Assembly (NCBI GenBank): GCA_001460835.1
Contig: CYKH01001375.1
Coordinates: forward strand, 48,665-73,787
Origin: Bodo saltans
Lineage: Eukaryota > Euglenozoa > Kinetoplastea > Eubodonida > Bodonidae
Length of the DNA stretch: 25,123 nucleotides
Direction of reading: 5' to 3'
The notes under the pieces are model-generated. The model did no database searches, was not told the DNA's origin, and saw only the letters and a program-made list of their open reading frames with translations. The position numbers and the translations under genes were made by a program. Position 1 is the stretch's first letter; each line of letters begins with the position of its first letter. Positions 18,368-25,123 of the stretch are shown piece after piece.

Positions 18368-19714
18368 ATGCCTAGACAACAGCTGTTCCTGTGGGACTTT
18401 CCATCGCAAGTGCCTGGAGCCTCGAACAAGAAGCTGTCCCCTGTGACGGTCTTTCTCCCTGATACGGTCGCAGATGGTCCCAGCGATCCCTACATTGCAT
18501 CCATCTTGACGCTAACAACCGCACAAGGGGATTGCTCACAGGAAACGCTAGTTCGACAGTTGCCGAGAGCCGTTGACACAGGAAACAACTGCAGAGATTT
18601 CTTTCCCGATCTTGATGGCGATGACTTTGCCGCAGACTTTATGCACGTGTTCACAGCAGCCAGACTGACACTGGAACTTGTGCGTGCTGTCGTAAACTCT
18701 GAATTGGGATGGAAAGGGCGTTGGAGATGGGCATGGCAGCAAAAAGATCGCGTGGCATCGAACGCCATTTGGAGCGGGGAGTGGGAACCATCTCCACTCC
18801 GAATTATTGCCCATGCTGGAGTGAAGCTTGGAGCGTCGTATTATCGCAGCAAACGAGCACTGCTATTCTTTGTCGCGCCGATTCCAGAGTTGAAAGCAAA
18901 GCTGTACTCCTGCAGGTCCATGTCAATGGTGGTGCATGAAACCGGGCATGCCATACTCGACGCAATTGATCCTTCTCTCTACGGAAGTCCAGCTGATGCG
19001 ATGACTGTCCGTGAAGATGTTCGACGTGCGTGTGACATTATTCACGAAGCATTTGCCGATGCGTGCTGGATGTTCATGGCTCTTGGGCAACCGTCGTGGT
19101 GCTCCGAAGTTCTGGAAGAGTGTAAGGGGAATCTTCGAAATCCTTGCCGCGCGAACCAAGTTGGAGCCAGCTCACATCCATCGACACCAACAACAACAAC
19201 AACAACAACAGAAGGAAATCGTGATGAGCCACCAGCAAGCATTCAGGATACACAGCGCTCATTTCTCGATCCTCGCACTTCATGGGATTGTGGTCGGGGG
19301 GTGTACAACTGTTCAACTGTGTTCGTTTCCTTCTTGTGGGACAGTTTGGTGAAGGCCCATGAGACAGCGCTGTTCTCACCAGGGAACGCAGCGTCAAACC
19401 TTCACACCTCCGCCACTGCACTGTCTCACATTTTTATACGTGCTGTTTGCCGATGCGTGAGAACATGGAAAGAACCATCCATTTCCATCCTTGTCACCGA
19501 ACTTTGTAACAGAGATGCCGCAATGATTGTGTTGAACACTTCTGAATTTCAGTCTGCTGTAGAAGATGTATCGTCGCTGCGTTGCGATGAAGACGTTTGT
19601 CGCATTGCATCTATCATTTGTGAAGGTATCGCCTCAGCCGCTTCTGCACGCCGCGTCAATTCGTTGGGCGAAACTCGTGCAAAGCAACGAGCCGGAACAC
19701 TTGGTGATTGGTGA
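18368..19714 (+). CDS. Gluzincin-type zinc metallopeptidase (HExxH...E), soluble
   Basis: 448 residues. The helix MVVHETGHAILDAIDP carries a zinc-peptidase HExxH (His190, Glu191, His194), and 33 residues after the second His comes HEAFADACWMF, giving Glu227 as probable third ligand and Asp231 next to it. This HExxH plus EA-x-x-D layout is that of thermolysin-like gluzincins; the HETGHAxLDAI...FHEAFxD pattern is familiar from bacterial proteins (from memory, not searched). No signal peptide or transmembrane segment is seen, so a cytosolic enzyme is likely. Residues about 160-172 are hydrophobic (RALLFFVAPIPEL) but too short for a membrane span. A Thr run encoded by a CAA/ACA microsatellite lies at about 275-282 in a low-complexity loop, followed by a Cys-containing C-terminal half that resembles nothing I recognise. 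Substrate unknown. The ATG at 18368 is the only reasonable start; the stop is TGA at 19712-19714. Confidence 0.75.
   Translation: MPRQQLFLWDFPSQVPGASNKKLSPVTVFLPDTVADGPSDPYIASILTLTTAQGDCSQETLVRQLPRAVDTGNNCRDFFPDLDGDDFAADFMHVFTAARLTLELVRAVVNSELGWKGRWRWAWQQKDRVASNAIWSGEWEPSPLRIIAHAGVKLGASYYRSKRALLFFVAPIPELKAKLYSCRSMSMVVHETGHAILDAIDPSLYGSPADAMTVREDVRRACDIIHEAFADACWMFMALGQPSWCSEVLEECKGNLRNPCRANQVGASSHPSTPTTTTTTTEGNRDEPPASIQDTQRSFLDPRTSWDCGRGVYNCSTVFVSFLWDSLVKAHETALFSPGNAASNLHTSATALSHIFIRAVCRCVRTWKEPSISILVTELCNRDAAMIVLNTSEFQSAVEDVSSLRCDEDVCRIASIICEGIASAASARRVNSLGETRAKQRAGTLGDW
19188..19210 (+). repeat. CAA trinucleotide microsatellite within the metallopeptidase gene
   Basis: Seven full CAA units plus CA. 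In the reading frame it is read as ACA and encodes a run of Thr in a Ser/Thr/Pro loop. Its multiple-of-3 unit lets length vary without breaking the frame. Confidence 0.95.
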
Positions 19715-19825
19715 TTGGGAGCACATACATAAATTGCCTTGACTTTGTCGTAGCATTCTGTTCGGAAGCAATTCTTATGAACGTACCGAATGTCTTTTTT
19801 GAAGCTTGTTCACGATAATGTACGA

Positions 19826-19843
19826 TTCTTTTCTTTTCCTTAG
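19826..19843 (+). promoter_or_regulatory. Putative spliced-leader acceptor for the kinase mRNA
   Basis: TTCTTTTCTTTTCCTTAG is a near-continuous pyrimidine tract ending in AG (19842-19843). It lies 45 bases before the ATG at 19889, and no ATG intervenes. This is the cleanest trans-splice signal in the window. The spacer 19715-19888 shows nothing else. Confidence 0.65.
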
Positions 19844-19888
19844 GAAGAACTTCGCCTCACGAAAACTATTTCTATTAAAGTGTCCTCA

Positions 19889-22800
19889 ATGTCTGTTCCT
19901 GCACTTGCTGGTTTGGGGAGCGCCGCCACGAACGTGAGCCTCGTTGTAGCAACGAATCGAGCAGATTGGCTGAGGCTCCATGAGAAGATCGTGCGAATTC
20001 GTCGAGATCATCACCTCGATGACCTTATCGCTATTGTTGAGTCCAATGAGCAATCAGGCAGCAGCCGCTCTGACGATCATACTATTCTCAATGGCACCAA
20101 ATCCTTCGACACCTTTCGCACTCCAACATCCCCAACACCCGTAGCTGGATCATTTGAGGGATCACACTCCTGCACACCGCAGCTGCCGCCCCATCCAGCC
20201 CATCATCGAGGTATTCTGTCGCCCACCTTACGGTTGGACATCAACGCAGGGCAGCTCACAAAATCAATGGCAGATGGACTACGGGCGCTGTTAGCCGCCC
20301 TGGACGAGATGTTCCTTGACACCTCCAGCTCTGCTGTCAATTCCCGTCAGACCAGCGCTGGTTCGTCGCGGTTTCGTTCCACCAACGCGGCATTCAACGA
20401 AGCTGAGAGCGACGGCTCAGAGTCCATTGCTCCGTCTCTCCAATATTTTCCTCACGCTCAAGCTCGCATTGTGATCCCTCATCAAACGTATCACCTTCAA
20501 CTCGTACAACAAGAACGCTCTCCGCCTATCACACGCGCCGCTCCTCCTACCCAGGTCACACTAGAAGGAAGCAGCACCATGACCAACACCGTGGGGGAGA
20601 CCACGCAAGGCTCGTTCCCTGACGGCGTTCTCTCTTCATTGGATGCAAGCGCGCTGGGTGATCATCATCATCATCGTGAAGCGTCATCAGCCATCATCGG
20701 AGAAGCTCATCTATTGTTACGCGATGAGCATGAGCACACAGTTGCCTACCGCAACGAAAGTCAACATTTCCTCGAACAGCTTCAGCGCCTATCACCAACA
20801 CCGTTGAACGAAGATCACCAGGAAAAACATCTCGCTGACATGGCGGCATCTCAGCAGATTGTCCCAGTTGGAAGGCGTCGAAAGTCAGAAGGTCTCTATT
20901 TGCAAGACTCTAACAGTGTTGCCGGCTCCCGAAGTGCATCACGCGAGCCCATGGAGGCCACACCCGTGTCGCTTCTTCAGCAGCGGCAAGGAAGTTGTAC
21001 CTCGCTGTGGCGGCGTTCTAGCGCCAACTCCATCGCCTCACTGCCGATCTCTCAACGCTGTCAGTTTCAGCAAACATCGTCGCTAGTGCTGCACCGTGAT
21101 GACACTGGTGTGAAATGGATCAACCACTACGCAGTGATTGGTTTGCTTGGTCGTGGCTCGCAAGGAAAAGTGAAGCTCGCTGAGCATCGTGATGGGTTCT
21201 CTCACTCCACAAAACTCGTCGCCATCAAAGTTTTGCCTCGTTCACCGAAAGCGAAATGGTGGCGCGCTGCAGAACTAAGTGCGCTGCGGCGAATCGAAAC
21301 TGAAATCGAAATTATGAAGAAATTGAAGCACAAAAATGTGGTTCAGTTGTATGAAGTCATCGATGATCCCTCGTCACAGAAAATGTATCTCGTCATGCAG
21401 TACATTGCACAAGGGCCAATCTGCAAACTCGAACGGGATATGACATGCCCATGCTTTCCGGAAGACCGTGTTGCTTCCGTTGTGCGGCAGATGATCACTG
21501 GTCTTCGCTACCTTCACCGACATGGAGTGGTGCATCGAGATATCAAGCCTGAAAACATTCTCCTGGGTGAGCATGGGCGAATCTACCTCGCCGACTTTGG
21601 TGTCGCGGAAATGTTCGAGCGAGGTGATAACCCAATTGTGGCTGGTCGAGTTGGAACGCCAATGTTCTTTGCTCCTGAGATGTTTGATCCCATTCAGTCG
21701 ATGGACGCAGCCCACCGACCCAACAACAACAACGCGCCCGGTGGTATCTCATCTGACGTGTCCGTTGCTGTGGTAGGGCTCGCGGCAGCCGTTGATGTGT
21801 GGGCCCTTGGCGTGACCATGTATTGTTTGTTGTTCGGTCGGCCACCGTTTGGGCACCAGTCAAGTACGTTGTCGCTAGAAGACGATGTGTGCTTCTCGGA
21901 CTTGACGTTTCCCTCATCACGAGGGGTAAGCGCCGAGGCTCGCGATTTCCTGTGTCGTGTTCTTGAAAAGAATCCTGAAGAACGCGTCACACTCGGTGAA
22001 CTTCGCAAGCATCGTTGGCTGGAAGTCTTTGCTCCTCCGACGAAGGCCCCAGCAGCAACGATATCTGGACCCAACTCTCGTCGAACTTCCGCCGCTCCTT
22101 TAACGCATTTAAGTTTGCCACATCGAGGAAGTGTTACATCAAACCGACAGCCATCTCCTATCCCTCGAGCCGACGATGATTTTTTGGCTCGAACTGACGA
22201 CTTTGGTGGCGTGATTCCCTCACCTCCGCGGCGTCCACTTTCCGAAACACATCGCGCCAGCCTAGCCGGACGCCGCCCAAGCCACGCCTGGGCTTTGAGT
22301 GACAAAGAAGTTGCCATTACTGATGACAATAACAAGCACCACTCCGACGAGAATATTTCCTCTCCAAACATCAGCCGCGACAGTTGCTCGAGCCCGCCAA
22401 ATGAATTGCGTAGTACGCTTCCATGTTTGGCAAGCTCGCAGAACCTCGGAACAATGGGTGCATCATCTGTGTGTGCGCCGTCGTCGGTATCTGCCACGTC
22501 AGGAACAGATCCTCATTTCGATAGCAAGCGAAACTCCATGTGCTCACTGCTCTCCGTTGAGAGCAACGTTGCCGTTGTGACGAACAATGACCCAGGGATC
22601 TCGAATCACTCGCTTTTGACGCCCACGTTTTCTTCCCGCCGACTATTGCGAAAGAAATTGAACTCCATGCGCAATCGATCCACTGCGTTTGCCTCTGGTG
22701 ACATCATCACACGCATTGGTCGTCGACTGCGTATTGCAGTATTCGTGATCATCTTCGCGCGACACGTCAGTCGCTGCTCCCATCGAGCTGGATCTTTGAC

Positions 22801-22942
22801 GAGCTATCTCCCTCAAATACCGCAACCTCGAACGGTGCCGCCGCCGGTATCATCACCCCGGAAAGTTGCATTGTTGTCTCCTTGCGTTGCCGACCTGCGT
22901 GTAGGAAATCCCTCTCTCATGAGTGAAGCTCCTCTTGGATGA
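19889..22942 (+). CDS. CaMKK/AMPK-kinase-like Ser/Thr protein kinase
   Basis: 1,017 residues from the ATG at 19889. The kinase domain spans about residues 413-715: glycine loop GRGSQGKV from 421, catalytic Lys447 in VAIK, helix-C Glu472, HRDIKPEN with Asp551, DFG with Asp569, and activation-loop RVGTP with Thr590 followed by FFAPE. The hinge-side sequence YLVMQYIAQGPI, the EVIDDP before it and AVDVWALGVTMYCLLFG later match the CaMKK / yeast Sak1-Elm1-Tos3 group, which activates AMPK-type kinases by activation-loop phosphorylation; the downstream target here is inferred. About 30 extra residues with an Asn run (NNNN) sit between APE and DVWALG. Both flanks (1-410 and 720-1017) are Ser/Pro/His-rich and probably disordered, with an HHHH run near residue 260. 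No clear calmodulin-binding helix follows the kinase core. The last ~70 residues have a less typical codon choice than an alternative frame, so a late frameshift is possible. Confidence 0.88.
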   Translation: MSVPALAGLGSAATNVSLVVATNRADWLRLHEKIVRIRRDHHLDDLIAIVESNEQSGSSRSDDHTILNGTKSFDTFRTPTSPTPVAGSFEGSHSCTPQLPPHPAHHRGILSPTLRLDINAGQLTKSMADGLRALLAALDEMFLDTSSSAVNSRQTSAGSSRFRSTNAAFNEAESDGSESIAPSLQYFPHAQARIVIPHQTYHLQLVQQERSPPITRAAPPTQVTLEGSSTMTNTVGETTQGSFPDGVLSSLDASALGDHHHHREASSAIIGEAHLLLRDEHEHTVAYRNESQHFLEQLQRLSPTPLNEDHQEKHLADMAASQQIVPVGRRRKSEGLYLQDSNSVAGSRSASREPMEATPVSLLQQRQGSCTSLWRRSSANSIASLPISQRCQFQQTSSLVLHRDDTGVKWINHYAVIGLLGRGSQGKVKLAEHRDGFSHSTKLVAIKVLPRSPKAKWWRAAELSALRRIETEIEIMKKLKHKNVVQLYEVIDDPSSQKMYLVMQYIAQGPICKLERDMTCPCFPEDRVASVVRQMITGLRYLHRHGVVHRDIKPENILLGEHGRIYLADFGVAEMFERGDNPIVAGRVGTPMFFAPEMFDPIQSMDAAHRPNNNNAPGGISSDVSVAVVGLAAAVDVWALGVTMYCLLFGRPPFGHQSSTLSLEDDVCFSDLTFPSSRGVSAEARDFLCRVLEKNPEERVTLGELRKHRWLEVFAPPTKAPAATISGPNSRRTSAAPLTHLSLPHRGSVTSNRQPSPIPRADDDFLARTDDFGGVIPSPPRRPLSETHRASLAGRRPSHAWALSDKEVAITDDNNKHHSDENISSPNISRDSCSSPPNELRSTLPCLASSQNLGTMGASSVCAPSSVSATSGTDPHFDSKRNSMCSLLSVESNVAVVTNNDPGISNHSLLTPTFSSRRLLRKKLNSMRNRSTAFASGDIITRIGRRLRIAVFVIIFARHVSRCSHRAGSLTSYLPQIPQPRTVPPPVSSPRKVALLSPCVADLRVGNPSLMSEAPLG

Positions 22943-23363
22943 ATTGGAAACTGTTGTTAGTGCCTTTTTATTAGCGAACGAATCGGCAAGTGAAGAAAAG
23001 AACTCTTTACTTCTTTTTGATCGAAGATTAAATACGAGCCACAAAGAGCCCTTTATTTTTGGTCTTGGACAATGTACTGCCTCTCCCTTTGCTCCTCCCC
23101 ATCAATTAGTCACTTTGAAGAAACATTGTTGGTCATCTTCGCAACGCTGCCTACCCCCCTGTTTGATAGGATTGCTTTTCGCTGATCGTAAACGAGTATC
23201 ATGCTATGATCGCCTTTTATGTATCTCCTTCAGGGTGTCTGTTTGTTTTTGTTTTGTCCGCCATTCGACTCCTTCAGTGAGATCGATATTTAAAGCGAAA
23301 TGTTTATGTGAACGCTGTGACGACAACAGTGATACACCAATTCCCACATTCAGCCGATCGAAT
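22943..23363 (+). other. Intergenic region between kinase and last gene
   Basis: This 421-base spacer shows no coding signal. It is rich in short T and C runs: 23051-23059, 23081-23100 (CTCTCCCTTTGCTCCTCCCC) and the T-rich stretch from 23239. The first two are candidates for guiding poly(A) addition of the kinase mRNA; the last belongs to the acceptor described separately. Confidence 0.55.
23239..23277 (+). promoter_or_regulatory. Putative spliced-leader acceptor for the last gene
   Basis: A T-rich tract (about 23239-23257, CTGTTTGTTTTTGTTTTGTC) is followed by AG at 23276-23277, which would leave an 86-base 5' UTR. Later AGs at 23328-23329 and 23352-23353 are possible alternatives. With the first site, a three-codon frame (ATG TTT ATG TGA, 23300-23311) lies in the 5' UTR. 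Confidence 0.4.
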
Positions 23364-25123
23364 ATGTCGTTGTTTCTATCCCACACGCCGCAGCACACGC
23401 TCGATGGTATTGACATCGTCCCTGATGTCCCTGTCCTTCCGCCATCGCCGCTTGGTGCCTGCAGTCCTGAGGAGATCGCATCCCTAGTTCAACAGCTACG
23501 ATCCAAAGCTGGCGTGCCGATCGTGCGAGCACTGCCAAACGGCACAACTGCTGAAAAAATGCTTCACCTGGACAACAGCGGGCTTTTCCTCCTGTATTCA
23601 CCCACTGTCAAGAGCATGATCGAGGCGTGCGTGTACATTCCGATGATAGCGGAAATTCGAACTGATGGACCATCTTCAGGAAAATGCTTTGCGTCGCACG
23701 TTGCCACTCCAGAAAAACTTACGTTGACAGTTGCACTTCGAACTGGTGCCCCTTCGTTGTGTTTCATCCTGCTTGAAGGGAACCAACCGTTGTGGAAAGC
23801 CACGCTAGAAGCTGTCGCACGCCGTGCCCACCGCATTGTCCACGCTCACCCACTGAAAGCCAGAATGCTCCACCTGTGGGTCAACGCGACAATGTCAAAC
23901 CAAATTAAATCTACCGAGCGCAAAGCAGACCCAGTGGAGCACATGTACCGACGAATGAATGTGAAGGAAAGTGAAGTCAATCGCGATGAGTCAGCGTCGG
24001 CCATCGAAGTATCGCCACACCATCAACAAGCCGAACATAGGGAACACAGTCACACCACTCCGCCGTCAACTCCACAACCACTACGCCTCACCACCGATCA
24101 ACATGTTACTGCCGCGGCCGCATCCCGTGACGCCACCATGAACGTTCCAATCCATCTTATCTCCGCAGGAACTCTCAACGCAGCCGTGGCTGATGAGTAT
24201 TTTGTTCAAGCACAACGAAAGAAAGCGGAAAAGAAAGTCGTGGGCAAATTTTCGCTGGCGTGGACTTGGCTGACCGCCATGTTTAGTAACTCCAGTGAGT
24301 ACGACACGACACAACAGTCATCTGTCGCTGCGTCGTACACAACCCATCGCGAGTTCAGTGCCTTCTTGGAAGTGATTGGCTGGCATCCTCATCGAGGAAA
24401 TGGTACTCACCCCGATGCTCACAAGAAAGACTCGACCTCTGCTACTCCTCAGGGCGGTAGCAGTACATCACCAGAAATGGGACGAGACAATGTGAAGTCA
24501 AATTCTTTGTCACCTGAGCTCATCGGGACTTCTGCAACCCCCACCGGAGGTGACAATGGAACACCGTCGAAACAGGACGAACGCGACCTGCACGCCGCTT
24601 CGGATCGAATTCGTGATTTCTTTGACCAGCGGCATGAAGAACGTTCATTCTTGGAGACAGTTCATATGCTTGTTGGTGTCATCTATCATCAGAAAAGAGT
24701 TCTCTATCGCCTCGGTGTCCATGAAATGGATTCAGAAACGTCGCCCTTTAATGGGGAAGGGAGTGGAGAAGCCGGACATACATCCCCCATTGTGCGTTGG
24801 CACAATAACAACAACAGTAACAACGCCGAGGCTGCACAGTCTCCACATCATTCGTCTCAACCCACAAGTCTCACAGTAACGGATGCCGTTGTGCAACGAA
24901 TTTTAGAGCACGCAGGGATGGACTGCACAGACGCAGTACTGCATGCATGGTCCACTGCATTGTTGCTTGTGCCCGACGATGTGGATCTCACTCAACACGT
25001 TCCCGTCGCGATCAAAAATCGAAATTTAGAGAAACAGAATACCGCAGCATCCAAGTCATTCGGAGTAGTTCCACCACCAGCACTAGCCGCAACTTTCAAC
25101 AACAGGTCGTTTAATCCTGTCAG
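23364..25123 (+). CDS. Hypothetical protein, possible N-terminal PH-like domain; 3' end beyond window
   Basis: From the ATG at 23364 this frame is open to the window edge (586 codons plus two bases), so the gene is incomplete at its 3' end. I do not recognise the family with confidence. Residues about 35-165 alternate short strands and end in a predicted helix (NQPLWKATLEAVARRAHR); strands such as KMLHLDNSGLFLLYS and LTVALRTGAPSLCFILLEG have the look of a pleckstrin-homology-like fold, but this rests on pattern only. After it come a His/Pro/Thr-rich linker (about 215-245), a basic helix with QRKKAEKKVVGKF (about 290-302), further Ser/Gly/Thr-rich linkers, a helical patch (about 410-450, including HMLVGVIYHQKRVLYRLG) and an Asn run (HNNNNSNN). 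No signal peptide or membrane segment is seen. A scaffold or signalling protein is plausible. The steady absence of stops over 1.76 kb in this composition supports a real gene. Confidence 0.75.
   Translation, partial: MSLFLSHTPQHTLDGIDIVPDVPVLPPSPLGACSPEEIASLVQQLRSKAGVPIVRALPNGTTAEKMLHLDNSGLFLLYSPTVKSMIEACVYIPMIAEIRTDGPSSGKCFASHVATPEKLTLTVALRTGAPSLCFILLEGNQPLWKATLEAVARRAHRIVHAHPLKARMLHLWVNATMSNQIKSTERKADPVEHMYRRMNVKESEVNRDESASAIEVSPHHQQAEHREHSHTTPPSTPQPLRLTTDQHVTAAAASRDATMNVPIHLISAGTLNAAVADEYFVQAQRKKAEKKVVGKFSLAWTWLTAMFSNSSEYDTTQQSSVAASYTTHREFSAFLEVIGWHPHRGNGTHPDAHKKDSTSATPQGGSSTSPEMGRDNVKSNSLSPELIGTSATPTGGDNGTPSKQDERDLHAASDRIRDFFDQRHEERSFLETVHMLVGVIYHQKRVLYRLGVHEMDSETSPFNGEGSGEAGHTSPIVRWHNNNNSNNAEAAQSPHHSSQPTSLTVTDAVVQRILEHAGMDCTDAVLHAWSTALLLVPDDVDLTQHVPVAIKNRNLEKQNTAASKSFGVVPPPALAATFNNRSFNPV

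Noticed and set aside
21694-22497. A 267-codon open frame on the minus strand
   Set aside because: It is antisense to the kinase C-lobe and arm, has low-complexity composition and no domain I recognise. It is an overlap artefact of the coding strand.
24550-24879. A 109-codon open frame on the plus strand
   Set aside because: It is out of frame inside the longer open frame 23364-25123, which has better composition and a better start.
1-25123. Mobile elements, CRISPR arrays, tRNA or rRNA genes, toxin-antitoxin or defence islands
   Set aside because: No reverse transcriptase or transposase frame, no terminal repeats, no spaced repeat array and no tRNA-like cloverleaf was seen by reading. The window is explained by eukaryotic protein genes and short spacers.

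Overview
The window looks like nuclear DNA of a kinetoplastid flagellate. A free-living bodonid such as Bodo saltans is my best guess, but that species name is inference. Six protein genes all lie on the + strand, none shows an intron (even across about 14.5 kb of dynein), and they are separated by only about 170-420 bases. All three standard stop codons are used as stops: TAA at 1658-1660, TGA at 19712-19714 and 22940-22942, and TAG at 16645-16647 and 18106-18108. Five of the six genes are preceded by a pyrimidine-rich tract and an AG shortly before the ATG, as expected for spliced-leader trans-splicing of a polycistronic transcript. No bacterial promoter, ribosome-binding-site, tRNA, rRNA, CRISPR or transposon signature was seen.

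Layout, left to right: (1) 74-1660, a type II membrane glycosyltransferase of the protein O-fucosyltransferase type. (2) 2078-16647, a cytoplasmic dynein-1 heavy chain, which takes up 58% of the window and is broken into two overlapping reading frames (2078-6523 and 6502-16647). (3) 16879-18108, a PhnP-like metallo-beta-lactamase-fold hydrolase. (4) 18368-19714, a soluble HExxH...E zinc metallopeptidase (gluzincin type). (5) 19889-22942, a CaMKK/AMPK-kinase-like Ser/Thr kinase with long low-complexity arms. (6) 23364-25123, the first 586 codons of a gene running off the right edge, with a possible PH-like domain at its N-terminus.

The main oddity is in the dynein gene. A perfectly in-register 344-bp tandem duplication (units 6158-6501 and 6502-6845, two mismatches) sits at the tail/linker junction. 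Since 344 is not a multiple of 3, the frame changes after the first copy and the N-terminal part stops at 6523. One unit in place of two would give a single frame of about 4,741 residues, close to the usual dynein-1 length, and both halves are otherwise fully open with intact motor motifs. The break is therefore a very recent mutation, an assembly or haplotype artefact or, less likely, a newborn intron (the repeat contains one AG|GT that would allow exact removal).

The genes do not form an obvious pathway. As is usual in kinetoplastid directional clusters, adjacency probably means co-transcription and not shared function. Gene starts were placed at the first in-frame ATG, generally the first ATG that opens a long frame after the proposed splice acceptor.
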